NCBI GenBank assembly: GCA_963942565.1 | Contig: CAWWDR010000904.1 | Location: 1-64,000, forward strand | Direction: 5' to 3' | From: Maea johnstoni | Taxonomy: Eukaryota; Annelida; Polychaeta; Spionida; Magelonidae | DNA: 64,000 bases | In this document: positions 37,960 through 52,100 of the stretch, piece after piece | Position numbering within the stretch: position 1 is the stretch's first letter | Layout: every line of letters starts with the position of its first letter | The notes under the pieces: model-generated | Database searches by the model: none | Seen by the model: only the letters and a program-made list of their open reading frames with translations | Told to the model about the DNA's origin: nothing | Position numbers and translations under genes: made by a program

Positions 37960-40900
37960 TTAGGGTTAGGGTTAGGGTTAGGGTTAGGGTTAGGGTTAGG
38001 TAATAGGGATCATTACTATAATGAACCACTTGTTTTGAACCGGTGATGAATATTTCTAAGTCAGAAATTCTTAAAAACACACATATCTTTTTTATATTTT
38101 GACCAATCCTCATAAGTGAGGTATCATTTTGTTGGAAATTTAATTCTGCACATTTTTCTCTCTAAACGATTTTCTAGGGTTAGGGTTAGGGTTAGGGTTA
38201 GGGTTAGGGTTATGGATGAGCGCGATGTTAGGGTTAGGGTTAGGGTTAGGGTTAGGGTTAGGTAATAGGGATCATTACTATAATGAACCACTTGTTTTGA
38301 ACCGGTGATGAATATTTCTAAGTCAGAAATTCTAAAAAACACACATATCTTTTTTATATTTTGACCAATCCTCATAAGTGAGGTATAATTTTGTTGGAAA
38401 TTTAATTCTGCACATTTTTCTCTCTAAACGATTTTCTAGGGTTAGGGTTAGGGTTAGGGTTAGGGTTAGGGTTAGGGTTATGGATGAGCGCGATGTTAGG
38501 GTTAGGGTTAGGGTTAGGGTTAGGGTTAGGGTTAGGTAATAGGGATCATTACTATAATGAACCACTTGTTTTGAACCGGTGATGAATATTTCTAAGTCAG
38601 AAATTCTTAAAAACACACATATCTTTTTTATATTTTGACCAATCCTCATAAGTGAGGTATCATTTTGTTGGAAATTTAATTCTGCACATTTTTCTCTCTA
38701 AACGATTTTCTAGGGTTAGGGTTAGGGTTAGGGTTAGGGTTAGGGTTAGGGTTATGGATGAGCGCGATGTTAGGGTTAGGGTTAGGGTTAGGGTTAGGGT
38801 TAGGGTTAGGTAATAGGGATCATTACTATAATGAACCACTTGTTTTGAACCGGTGATGAATATTTCTAAGTCAGAAATTCTAAAAAACACACATATCTTT
38901 TTTATATTTTGACCAATCCTCATAAGTGAGGTATAATTTTGTTGGAAATTTAATTCTGCACATTTTTCTCTCTAAACGATTTTCTAGGGTTAGGGTTAGG
39001 GTTAGGGTTAGGGTTAGGGTTAGGGTTATGGATGAGCGCGATGTTAGGGTTAGGGTTAGGGTTAGGGTTAGGGTTAGGTAATAGGGATCATTACTATAAT
39101 GAACCACTTGTTTTGAACCGGTGATGAATATTTCTAAGTCAGAAATTCTTAAAAACACACATATCTTTTTTATATTTTGACCAATCCTCATAAGTGAGGT
39201 ATCATTTTGTTGGAAATTTAATTCTGCACATTTTTCTCTCTAAACGATTTTCTAGGGTTAGGGTTAGGGTTAGGGTTAGGGTTAGGGTTATGGATGAGCG
39301 CGATGTTAGGGTTAGGGTTAGGGTTAGGGTTAGGGTTAGGTAATAGGGATCATTACTATAATGAACCACTTGTTTTGAACCGGTGATGAATATTTCTAAG
39401 TCAGAAATTCTAAAAAACACACATATCTTTTTTATATTTTGACCAATCCTCATAAGTGAGGTATAATTTTGTTGGAAATTTAATTCTGCACATTTTTCTC
39501 TCTAAACGATTTTCTAGGGTTAGGGTTAGGGTTAGGGTTAGGGTTAGGGTTATGGATGAGCGCGATGTTAGGGTTAGGGTTAGGGTTAGGGTTAGGGTTA
39601 GGTAATAGGGATCATTACTATAATGAACCACTTGTTTTGAACCGGTGATGAATATTTCTAAGTCAGAAATTCTTAAAAACACACATATCTTTTTTATATT
39701 TTGACCAATCCTCATAAGTGAGGTATCATTTTGTTGGAAATTTAATTCTGCACATTTTTCTCTCTAAACGATTTTCTAGGGTTAGGGTTAGGGTTAGGGT
39801 TAGGGTTAGGGTTATGGATGAGCGCGATGTTAGGGTTAGGGTTAGGGTTAGGGTTAGGGTTAGGTAATAGGGATCATTACTATAATGAACCACTTGTTTT
39901 GAACCGGTGATGAATATTTCTAAGTCAGAAATTCTTAAAAACACACATATCTTTTTTATATTTTGACCAATCCTCATAAGTGAGGTATCATTTTGTTGGA
40001 AATTTAATTCTGCACATTTTTCTCTCTAAACGATTTTCTAGGGTTAGGGTTAGGGTTAGGGTTAGGGTTAGGGTTATGGATGAGCGCGATGTTAGGGTTA
40101 GGGTTAGGGTTAGGGTTAGGGTTAGGGTTAGAGTTAGGTAATAGGGATCATTACTATAATGAACCACTTGTTTTGAACCGGTGATAAATATTTCTAAGTC
40201 AGAAATTCTAAAAAACACACATATCTTTTTTATATTTTGACCAATCCTCATAAGTGAGGTATAATTTTGTTGGAAATTTAATTCTGCACATTTTTCTCTC
40301 TAAACGATTTTCTAGGGTTAGGGTTAGGGTTAGGGTTAGGGTTAGGGTTATGGATGAGAGCGATGTTAGGGTTAGGGTTAGGGTTAGGGTTAGGGTTAGG
40401 TAATAGGGATCATTACTATAATGAACCACTTGTTTTGAACCGGTGATGAATATTTCTAAGTCAGAAATTCTTAAAAACACACATATCTTTTTTATATTTT
40501 GACCAATCCTCATAAGTGAGGTATCATTTTGTTGGAAATTTAATTCTGCACATTTTTCTCTCTAAACGATTTTCTAGGGTTAGGGTTAGGGTTAGGGTTA
40601 GGGTTAGGGTTATGGATGAGCGCGATGTTAGGGTTAGGGTTAGGGTTAGGGATAGGGTTAGGGTTAGAGTTAGGTAATAGGGATCATTACTATAATGAAC
40701 CACTTGTTTTGAACCGGTGATGAATATTTCTAAGTCAGAAATTCTTAAAAAACACACATATCTTTTTTATATTTTGACCAATCCTCATAAGTGAGGTATA
40801 ATTTTGTTGGAAATTTAATTCTGCACATTTTTCTCTCTAAACGATTTTCTAATGTTAGGGTTAGGGTTAGGGTTAGGGTTAGGGTTATGGATGAGCGCGA

Positions 40901-42889
40901 TGTTAGGGTTAGGGTTAGGGTTAGGGTTAGGGTTAGGTAATAGGGATCATTACTATAATGAACCACTTGTTTTGAACCGGTGATGAATATTTCTAAGTCA
41001 GAAATTCTTAAAAACACACATATCTTTTTTATATTTTGACCAATCCTCATAAGTGAGGTATCATTTTGTTGGAAATTTAATTCTGCACATTTTTCTCTCT
41101 AAACGATTTTCTAGGGTTAGGGTTAGGGTTAGGGTTAGGGTTAGGGTTATGGATGAGCGCGATGTTAGGGTTAGGGTTAGGGTTAGGGTTAGGGTTAGGT
41201 AATAGGGATCATTACTATAATGAACCACTTGTTTTGAACCGGTGATGAATATTTCTAAGTCAGAAATTCTAAAAAACACACATATCTTTTTTATATTTTG
41301 ACCAATCCTCATAAGTGAGGTATAATTTTGTTGGAAATTTAATTCTGCACATTTTTCTCTCTAAACGATTTTCTAGGGTTAGGGTTAGGGTTAGGGTTAG
41401 GGTTAGGGTTATGGATGAGCGCGATGTTAGGGTTAGGGTTAGGGTTAGGGTTAGGGTTAGGGTTAGGTAATAGGGATCATTACTATAATGAACCACTTGT
41501 TTTGAACCGGTGATGAATATTTCTAAGTCAGAAATTCTTAAAAACACACATATCTTTTTTATATTTTGACCAATCCTCATAAGTGAGGTATCATTTTGTT
41601 GGAAATTTAATTCTGCACATTTTTCTCTCTAAACGATTTTCTAGGGTTAGGGTTAGGGTTAGGGTTAGGGTTAGGGTTATGGATGAGCGCGATGTTAGGG
41701 TTAGGGTTAGGGTTAGGGTTAGGGTTAGGGTTAGGGTTAGAGTTAGGTAATAGGGATCATTACTATAATGAACCACTTGTTTTGAACCGGTGATGAATAT
41801 TTCTAAGTCAGAAATTCTAAAAAACACACATATCTTTTTTATATTTTGACCAATCCTCATAAGTGAGGTATAATTTTGTTGGAAATTTAATTCTGCACAT
41901 TTTTCTCTCTAAACGATTTTCTAGGGTTAGGGTTAGGGTTAGGGTTAGGGTTAGGGTTATGGATGAGCGCGATGTTAGGGTTAGGGTTAGGGTTAGGGTT
42001 AGGGTTAGGGTTAGGTAATAGGGATCATTACTATAATGAACCACTTGTTTTGAACCGGTGATGAATATTTCTAAGTCAGAAATTCTTAAAAACACACATA
42101 TCTTTTTTATATTTTGACCAATCCTCATAAGTGAGGTATCATTTTGTTGGAAATTTAATTCTGCACATTTTTCTCTCTAAACGATTTTCTAGGGTTAGGG
42201 TTAGGGTTAGGGTTAGGGTTAGGGTTATGGATGAGCGCGATGTTAGGGTTAGGGTTAGGGTTAGGGTTAGGGTTAGGGTTAGAGTTAGGTAATAGGGATC
42301 ATTACTATAATGAACCACTTGTTTTGAACCGGTGATGAATATTTCTAAGTCAGAAATTCTAAAAAACACACATATCTTTTTTATATTTTGACCAATCCTC
42401 ATAAGTGAGGTATAATTTTGTTGGAAATTTAATTCTGCACATTTTTCTCTCTAAACGATTTTCTAGGGTTAGGGTTAGGGTTAGGGTTAGGGTTAGGGTT
42501 ATGGATGAGCGCGATGTTAGGGTTAGGGTTAGGGTTAGGGTTAGGGTTAGGGTTAGGTAATAGGCATCATTACTATAATGAACCACTTGTTTTGAACCGG
42601 TGATGAATATTTCTAAGTCAGAAATTCTTAAAAACACACATATCTTTTTTATATTTTGACCAATCCTCATAAGTGAGGTATCATTTTGTTGGAAATTTAA
42701 TTCTGCACATTTTTCTCTCTAAACGATTTTCTAGGGTTAGGGTTAGGGTTAGGGTTAGGGTTAGGGTTATGGATGAGCGCGATGTTAGGGTTAGGGTTAG
42801 GGTTAGGGTTAGGGTTAGGGTTAGGTAATAGGGATCATTACTATAATGAACCACTTGTTTTGAACCGGTGATGAATATTTCTAAGTCAG

Positions 42890-43460
42890 AAATTCTAAAA
42901 AACACACATATCTTTTTTATATTTTGACCAATCCTCATAAGTGAGGTATAATTTTGTTGGAAATTTAATTCTGCACATTTTTCTCTCTAAACGATTTTCT
43001 AGGGTTAGGGTTAGGGTTAGGGTTAGGGTTATGGATGAGCGCGATGTTAGGGTTAGGGTTAGGGTTAGGGTTAGGGTTAGGTAATAGGGATCATTACTAT
43101 AATGAACCACTTGTTTTGAACCGGTGATGAATATTTCTAAGTCAGAAATTCTAAAAAACACACATATCTTTTTTATATTTTGACCAATCCTCATAAGTGA
43201 GGTATAATTTTGTTGGAAATTTAATTCTGCACATTTTTCTCTCTAAACGATTTTCTAGGGTTAGGGTTAGGGTAAGGGTTAGGGTTATGGATGAGCGCGA
43301 TGTTAGGGTTAGGGTTAGGGTTAGGGTTAGGGTTAGGGTTAGGTAATAGGGATCATTACTATAATGAACCACTTGTTTTGAACCGGTGATGAATATTTCT
43401 AAGTCAGAAATTCTAAAAAACACACATATCTTTTTTATATTTTGACCAATCCTCATAAGT
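42890..43460 (+). repeat. Run of three type F units breaking the L/F alternation
   Basis: The cores near 42,890, 43,150 and 43,410 all read ATTCTAAAAAACAC and the first three following sites read TATAATT, so the 524-bp dimer register is lost for two units. One telomeric tract here carries GGGTAAGGG (43,270). Confidence 0.75.
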
Positions 43461-46400
43461 GAGGTATAATTTTGTTGGAAATTTAATTCTGCACATTTTT
43501 CTCTCTAAACGATTTTCTAGGGTTAGGGTTAGGGTTAGGGTTAGGGTTAGGGTTAGGGTTATGGATGAGCGCGATGTTAGGGGTAGGGTTAGGGTTAGGG
43601 TTAGGGTTAGGTAATAGGGATCATTACTATAATGAACCACTTGTTTTGAACCGGTGATGAATATTTCTAAGTCAGAAATTCTTAAAAACACACATATCTT
43701 TTTTATATTTTGACCAATCCTCATAAGTGAGGTATCATTTTGTTGGAAATTTAATTCTGCACATTTTTCTCTCTAAACGATTTTCTAGGGTTAGGGTTAG
43801 GGTTAGGGTTAGGGTTATGGATGAGCGCGATGTTAGGGTTAGGGTTAGGGTTAGGGTTAGGTAATAGGGATCATTACTATAATGAACCACTTGTTTTGAA
43901 CCGGTGATGAATATTTCTAAGTCAGAAATTCTAAAAAACACAAATATCTTTTTTATATTTTGACCAATCCTCATAAGTGAGGTATAATTTTGTTGGAAAT
44001 TTAATTCTGCACATTTTTCTCTCTAAACGATTTTCTAGGGTTAGGGTTAGGGTTAGGGTTAGGGTTAGGGTTATGGATGAGCGCGATGTTAGGGTTAGGG
44101 TTAGGGTTAGGGTTAGGGTTAGGTAATAGGGATCATTACTATAATGAACCACTTGTTTTGAACCGGTGATGAATATTTCTAAGTCAGAAATTCTTAAAAA
44201 CACACATATCTTTTTTATATTTTGACCAATCCTCATAAGTGAGGTATCATTTTGTTGGAAATTTAATTCTGCACATTTTTCTCTCTAAACGATTTTCTAG
44301 GGTTAGGGTTAGGGTTAGGGTTAGGGTTAGGGTTATGGATGAGCGCGATGTTAGGGTTAGGGTTAGGGTTAGGGTTAGGGTTAGGTAATAGGGATCATTA
44401 CTATAATGAACCACTTGTTTTGAACCGGTGATGAATATTTCTAAGTCAGAAATTCTAAAAAACACACATATCTTTTTTATATTTTGACCAATCCTCATAA
44501 GTGAGGTATAATTTTGTTGGAAATTTAATTCTGCACATTTTTCTCTCTAAACGATTTTCTAGGGTTAGGGTTAGGGTTAGGGTTAGGGTTAGGGTTATGG
44601 ATGAGCGCGATGTTAGGGTTAGGGTTAGGGTTAGGGTTAGGGTTAGGTAATAGGGATCATTACTATAATGAACCACTTGTTTTGAACCGGTGATGAATAT
44701 TTCTAAGTCAGAAATTCTTAAAAACACACATATCTTTTTTATATTTTGACCAATCCTCATAAGTGAGGTATCATTTTGTTGGAAATTTAATTCTGCACAT
44801 TTTTCTCTCTAAACGATTTTCTAGGGTTAGGGTTAGGGTTAGGGTTAGGGTTAGGGTTATGGATGAGCGCGATGTTAGGGTTAGGGTTAGGGTTAGGGTT
44901 AGGGTTAGGGTTAGGTAATAGGGATCATTACTATAATGAACCACTTGTTTTGAACCGGTGATGAATATTTCTAAGTCAGAAATTCTAAAAAACACACATA
45001 TCTTTTTTATATTTTGACCAATCCTCATAAGTGAGGTATAATTTTGTTGGAAATTTAATTCTGCACATTTTTCTCTCTAAACGATTTTCTAGGGTTAGGG
45101 TTAGGGTTAGGGTTAGGGTTAGGGTTATGGATGAGCGCGATGTTAGGGTTAGGGTTAGGGTTAGGGTTAGGGTTAGGTAATAGGGATCATTACTATAATG
45201 AACCACTTGTTTTGAACCGGTGATGAATATTTCTAAGTCAGAAATTCTTAAAAACACACATATCTTTTTTATATTTTGACCAATCCTCATAAGTGAGGTA
45301 TCATTTTGTTGGAAATTTAATTCTGCACATTTTTCTCTCTAAACGATTTTCTAGGGTTAGGGTTAGGGTTAGGGTTAGGGTTAGGGTTATGGATGAGCGC
45401 GATGTTAGGGTTAGGGTTAGGGTTAGGGTTAGGGTTAGGGTTAGGTAATAGGGATCATTACTATAATGAACCACTTGTTTTGAACCGGTGATGAATATTT
45501 CTAAGTCAGAAATTCTAAAAAACACACATATCTTTTTTATATTTTGACCAATCCTCATAAGTGAGGTATAATTTTGTTGGAAATTTAATTCTGCACATTT
45601 TTCTCTCTAAACGATTTTCTAGGGTTAGGGTTAGGGTTAGGGTTAGGGTTATGGATGAGCGCGATGTTAGGGTTAGGGTTAGGGTTAGGGTTAGGGTTAG
45701 GTAATAGGGATCATTAGTATAATGAACCACTTGTTTTGAACCGGTGATGAATATTTCTAAGTCAGAAATTCTTAAAAACACACATATCTTTTTTATATTT
45801 TGACCAATCCTCATAAGTGAGGTATCATTTTGTTGGAAATTTAATTCTGCACATTTTTCTCTCTAAACGATTTTCTAGGGTTAGGGTTAGGGTTAGGGTT
45901 AGGGTTAGGGTTATGGATGAGCGCGATGTTAGGGTTAGGGTTAGGGTTAGGGTTAGGGTTAGGGTTAGGGTTAGGGTTAGGTAATAAGGATCATTACTAT
46001 AATGAACCACTTGTTTTGAACCGGTGATGAATATTTCTAAGTCAGAAATTCTAAAAAACACACATATCTTTTTTATATTTTGACCAATCCTCATAAGTGA
46101 GGTATAATTTTGTTGGAAATTTAATTCTGCACATTTTTCTCTCTAAACGATTTTCTAGGGTTAGGGTTAGGGTTAGGGTTAGGGTTAGGGTTATGGATGA
46201 GCGCGATGTTAGGGTTAGGGTTAGGGTTAGGGTTAGGGTTAGGTAATAGGGATCATTACTATAATGAACCACTTGTTTTGAACCGGTGATGAATATTTCT
46301 AAGTCAGAAATTCTTAAAAACACACATATCTTTTTTATATTTTGACCAATCCTCATAAGTGAGGTATCATTTTGTTGGAAATTTAATTCTGCACATTTTT

Positions 46401-47509
46401 CTCTCTAAACGATTTTCTAGGGTTAGGGTTAGGGTTAGGGTTAGGGTTAGGGTTATGGATGAGCGCGATGTTAGGGTTAGGGTTAGGGTTAGGGTTAGGG
46501 TTAGGGTTAGGTAATAGGGATCATTACTATAATGAACCACTTGTTTTGAACCGGTGATGAATATTTCTAAGTCAGAAATTCTAAAAAACACACATATCTT
46601 TTTTATATTTTGACCAATCCTCATAAGTGAGGTATAATTTTGTTGGAAATTTAATTCTGCACATTTTTCTCTCTAAACGATTTTCTAGGGTTAGGGTTAG
46701 GGTTAGGGTTAGGGTTAGGGTTATGGATGAGCGCGATGTTAGGGTTAGGGTTAGGGTTAGGGTTAGGGTTAGGGTTAGGTAATAGGGATCATTACTATAA
46801 TGAACCACTTGTTTTGAACCGGTGATGAATATTTCTAAGTCAGAAATTCTTAAAAAACCCATATCTTTTTTATATTTTGACCAATCCTCATAAGTGAGGT
46901 ATCATTTTGTTGGAAATTTAATTCTGCACATTTTTCTCTCTAAACGATTTTCTAGGGTTAGGGTTAGGGTTAGGGTTAGGGTTATGGATGAGCGCGATGT
47001 TAGGGTTAGGGTTAGGGTTAGGGTTAGGTAATAGGGATCATTACTATAATGAACCACTTGTTTTGAACCGGTGATGAATATTTCTAAGTCAGAAATTCTA
47101 AAAAACACACATATCTTTTTTATATTTTGACCAATCCTCATAAGTGAGGTATAATTTTGTTGGAAATTTAATTCTGCACATTTTTCTCTCTAAACGATTT
47201 TCTAGGGTTAGGGTTAGGGTTAGGGTTAGGGTTAGGGTTATGGATGAGCGCGATGTTAGGGTTAGGGTTAGGGTTAGGGTTAGGGTTAGGTAATAGGGAT
47301 CATTACTATAATGAACCACTTGTTTTGAACCGGTGATGAATATTTCTAAGTCAGAAATTCTTAAAAACACACATATCTTTTTTATATTTTGACCAATCCT
47401 CATAAGTGAGGTATCATTTTGTGTGAAATTTAATTCTGCACATTTTTCTCTCTAAACGATTTTCTAGGGTTAGGGTTAGGGTTAGGGTTAGGGTTAGGGT
47501 TATGGATGA

Positions 47510-49020
47510 GCGCGATGTTAGGGTTAGGGTTAGGGTTAGGGTTATGGATGAGCGCGATGTTAGGGTTAGGGTTAGGGTTAGGGTTAGGGTTAGGTAATAG
47601 GGATCATTACTATAATGAACCACTTGTTTTGAACCGGTGATGAATATTTCTAAGTCAGAAATTCTTAAAAACACACATATCTTTTTTATATTTTGACCAA
47701 TCCTCATAAGTGAGGTATCATTTTGTTGGAAATTTAATTCTGCACATTTTTCTCTCTAAACGATTTTCTAGGGTTAGGGTTAGGGTTAGGGTTAGGGTTA
47801 GGGTTAGGGTTATGGATGAGCGCGATGTTAGGGTTAGGGTTAGGGTTAGGGTTAGGGTTAGGTAATAGGGATCATTACTATAATGAACCACTTGTTTTGA
47901 ACCGGTGATGAATATTTCTAAGTCAGAAATTCTAAAAAACACACATATCTTTTTTACATTTTGACCAATCCTCATAAGTGAGGTATAATTTTGTTGGAAA
48001 TTTAATTCTGCACATTTTTCTCTCTAAACGATTTTCTAGGGTTAGGGTTAGGGTTAGGGTTAGGGTTAGGGTTATGGATGAGCGCGATGTTAGGGTTAGG
48101 GTTAGGGTTAGGGTTAGGGTTATGGATGAGCGCGATGTTAGGGTTAGGGTTAGGGTTAGGGTTAGGGTTAGGTAATAGGGATCATTACTATAATGAACCA
48201 CTTGTTTTGAACCGGTGATGAATATTTCTAAGTCAGAAATTCTAAAAAACACACATATCTTTTTTATATTTTGACCAATCCTCATAAGTGAGGTATAATT
48301 TTGTTGGAAATTTAATTCTGCACATTTTTCTCTCTTAACGATTTTCTAGGGTTAGGGTTAGGGTTAGGGTTAGGGTTAGGGTTAGGGTTATGGATGAGCG
48401 CGATGTTAGGGTTAGGGTTAGGGTTAGGGTTAGGGTTAGGTAATAGGGATCATTACTATAATGAACCACTTGTTTTGAACCGGGGATGAATATTTCTAAG
48501 TCAGAAATTCTTAAAAACACACATATCTTTTTTATATTTTGACCAATCCTCATAAGTGAGGTATCATTTTGTTGGAAATTTAATTCTGCACATTTTTCTC
48601 TCTAAACGATTTTCTAGGGTTAGGGTTAGGGTTAGGGTTAGGGTTAGGGTTATGGATGAGCGCGATGTTAGGGTTAGGGTTAGGGTTAGGGTTAGGGTTA
48701 GGTAATAGGGATCATTACTATAATGAACCACTTGTTTTGAACCGGTGATGAATATTTCTAAGTCAGAAATTCTAAAAAACACACATATCTTTTTTATATT
48801 TTGACCAATCCTCATAAGTGAGGTATAATTTTGTTGGAAATTTAATTCTGCACATTTTTCTCTCTAAACGATTTTCTAGGGTTAGGGTTAGGGTTAGGGT
48901 TAGGGTTAGGGTTATGGATGAGCGCGATGTTAGGGTTAGGGTTAGGGTTAGGGTTAGGGTTAGGGTTATGTATGAGCGCGATGTTAGGGTTAGGGTTAGG
49001 GTTAGGGTTAGGGTTAGGTA
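47510..49020 (+). repeat. Units with a doubled linker
   Basis: Units near 47,505-47,590, 48,072-48,172 and 48,912-49,015 contain tract-linker-tract-linker-tract between cores, not one linker. The same three occur in both later block copies (50,822-50,910, 51,389-51,485, 52,229-52,335 and 56,507-56,595, 57,074-57,170, 57,645-57,740). Slippage or exchange within the TTAGGG tracts would add a linker without touching the core. Confidence 0.85.
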
Positions 49021-49084
49021 ATAGGGATCATTACTATAATGAACCACTTGTTTTGAACCGGTGATGAATATTTCTAAGTCAGAA

Positions 49085-49141
49085 ATTCTAAAAAACACAC
49101 ATATCTTTTTTATATTTTGACCAATCCTCATAAGTGAGGTA
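49085..49141 (+). other. Hybrid F/L core marking the 3.3-kb duplication junction
   Basis: The core begins as type F (ATTCTAAAAAACAC) but ends as type L (GAGGTATCATT). The outer equivalents are pure L at about 45,768-45,830 and pure F at about 52,402-52,460. This is what unequal crossing-over between an F and an L core would leave, with the exchange point between about 49,090 and 49,138. Confidence 0.85.
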
Positions 49142-52100
49142 TCATTTTGTTGGAAATTTAATTCTGCACATTTTTCTCTCTAAACGATTTTCTAGGGTTA
49201 GGGTTAGGGTTAGGGTTAGGGTTAGGGTTATGGATGAGCGCGATGTTAGGGTTAGGGTTAGGGTTAGGGTTAGGGTTAGGGTTAGGGTTAGGGTTAGGTA
49301 ATAAGGATCATTACTATAATGAACCACTTGTTTTGAACCGGTGATGAATATTTCTAAGTCAGAAATTCTAAAAAACACACATATCTTTTTTATATTTTGA
49401 CCAATCCTCATAAGTGAGGTATAATTTTGTTGGAAATTTAATTCTGCACATTTTTCTCTCTAAACGATTTTCTAGGGTTAGGGTTAGGGTTAGGGTTAGG
49501 GTTAGGGTTATGGATGAGCGCGATGTTAGGGTTAGGGTTAGGGTTAGGGTTAGGGTTAGGTAATAGGGATCATTACTATAATGAACCACTTGTTTTGAAC
49601 CGGTGATGAATATTTCTAAGTCAGAAATTCTTAAAAACACACATATCTTTTTTATATTTTGACCAATCCTCATAAGTGAGGTATCATTTTGTTGGAAATT
49701 TAATTCTGCACATTTTTCTCTCTAAACGATTTTCTAGGGTTAGGGTTAGGGTTAGGGTTAGGGTTAGGGTTATGGATGAGCGCGATGTTAGGGTTAGGGT
49801 TAGGGTTAGGGTTAGGGTTAGGGTTAGGTAATAGGGATCATTACTATAATGAACCACTTGTTTTGAACCGGTGATGAATATTTCTAAGTCAGAAATTCTA
49901 AAAAACACACATATCTTTTTTATATTTTGACCAATCCTCATAAGTGAGGTATAATTTTGTTGGAAATTTAATTCTGCACATTTTTCTCTCTAAACGATTT
50001 TCTAGGGTTAGGGTTAGGGTTAGGGTTAGGGTTAGGGTTATGGATGAGCGCGATGTTAGGGTTAGGGTTAGGGTTAGGGTTAGGGTTAGGGTTAGGTAAT
50101 AGGGATCATTACTATAATGAACCACTTGTTTTGAACCGGTGATGAATATTTCTAAGTCAGAAATTCTTAAAAAACCCATATCTTTTTTATATTTTGACCA
50201 ATCCTCATAAGTGAGGTATCATTTTGTTGGAAATTTAATTCTGCACATTTTTCTCTCTAAACGATTTTCTAGGGTTAGGGTTAGGGTTAGGGTTAGGGTT
50301 ATGGATGAGCGCGATGTTAGGGTTAGGGTTAGGGTTAGGGTTAGGTAATAGGGATCATTACTATAATGAACCACTTGTTTTGAACCGGTGATGAATATTT
50401 CTAAGTCAGAAATTCTAAAAAACACACATATCTTTTTTATATTTTGACCAATCCTCATAAGTGAGGTATAATTTTGTTGGAAATTTAATTCTGCACATTT
50501 TTCTCTCTAAACGATTTTCTAGGGTTAGGGTTAGGGTTAGGGTTAGGGTTAGGGTTATGGATGAGCGCGATGTTAGGGTTAGGGTTAGGGTTAGGGTTAG
50601 GGTTAGGTAATAGGGATCATTACTATAATGAACCACTTGTTTTGAACCGGTGATGAATATTTCTAAGTCAGAAATTCTTAAAAACACACATATCTTTTTT
50701 ATATTTTGACCAATCCTCATAAGTGAGGTATCATTTTGTGTGAAATTTAATTCTGCACATTTTTCTCTCTAAACGATTTTCTAGGGTTAGGGTTAGGGTT
50801 AGGGTTAGGGTTAGGGTTATGGATGAGCGCGATGTTAGGGTTAGGGTTAGGGTTAGGGTTATGGATGAGCGCGATGTTAGGGTTAGGGTTAGGGTTAGGG
50901 TTAGGGTTAGGTAATAGGGATCATTACTATAATGAACCACTTGTTTTGAACCGGTGATGAATATTTCTAAGTCAGAAATTCTTAAAAACACACATATCTT
51001 TTTTATATTTTGACCAATCCTCATAAGTGAGGTATCATTTTGTTGGAAATTTAATTCTGCACATTTTTCTCTCTAAACGATTTTCTAGGGTTAGGGTTAG
51101 GGTTAGGGTTAGGGTTAGGGTTAGGGTTATGGATGAGCGCGATGTTAGGGTTAGGGTTAGGGTTAGGGTTAGGGTTAGGTAATAGGGATCATTACTATAA
51201 TGAACCACTTGTTTTGAACCGGTGATGAATATTTCTAAGTCAGAAATTCTAAAAAACACACATATCTTTTTTACATTTTGACCAATCCTCATAAGTGAGG
51301 TATAATTTTGTTGGAAATTTAATTCTGCACATTTTTCTCTCTAAACGATTTTCTAGGGTTAGGGTTAGGGTTAGGGTTAGGGTTAGGGTTATGGATGAGC
51401 GCGATGTTAGGGTTAGGGTTAGGGTTAGGGTTAGGGTTATGGATGAGCGCGATGTTAGGGTTAGGGTTAGGGTTAGGGTTAGGGTTAGGTAATAGGGATC
51501 ATTACTATAATGAACCACTTGTTTTGAACCGGTGATGAATATTTCTAAGTCAGAAATTCTAAAAAACACACATATCTTTTTTATATTTTGACCAATCCTC
51601 ATAAGTGAGGTATAATTTTGTTGGAAATTTAATTCTGCACATTTTTCTCTCTTAACGATTTTCTAGGGTTAGGGTTAGGGTTAGGGTTAGGGTTAGGGTT
51701 AGGGTTATGGATGAGCGCGATGTTAGGGTTAGGGTTAGGGTTAGGGTTAGGGTTAGGTAATAGGGATCATTACTATAATGAACCACTTGTTTTGAACCGG
51801 GGATGAATATTTCTAAGTCAGAAATTCTTAAAAACACACATATCTTTTTTATATTTTGACCAATCCTCATAAGTGAGGTATCATTTTGTTGGAAATTTAA
51901 TTCTGCACATTTTTCTCTCTAAACGATTTTCTAGGGTTAGGGTTAGGGTTAGGGTTAGGGTTAGGGTTATGGATGAGCGCGATGTTAGGGTTAGGGTTAG
52001 GGTTAGGGTTAGGGTTAGGTAATAGGGATCATTACTATAATGAACCACTTGTTTTGAACCGGTGATGAATATTTCTAAGTCAGAAATTCTAAAAAACACA

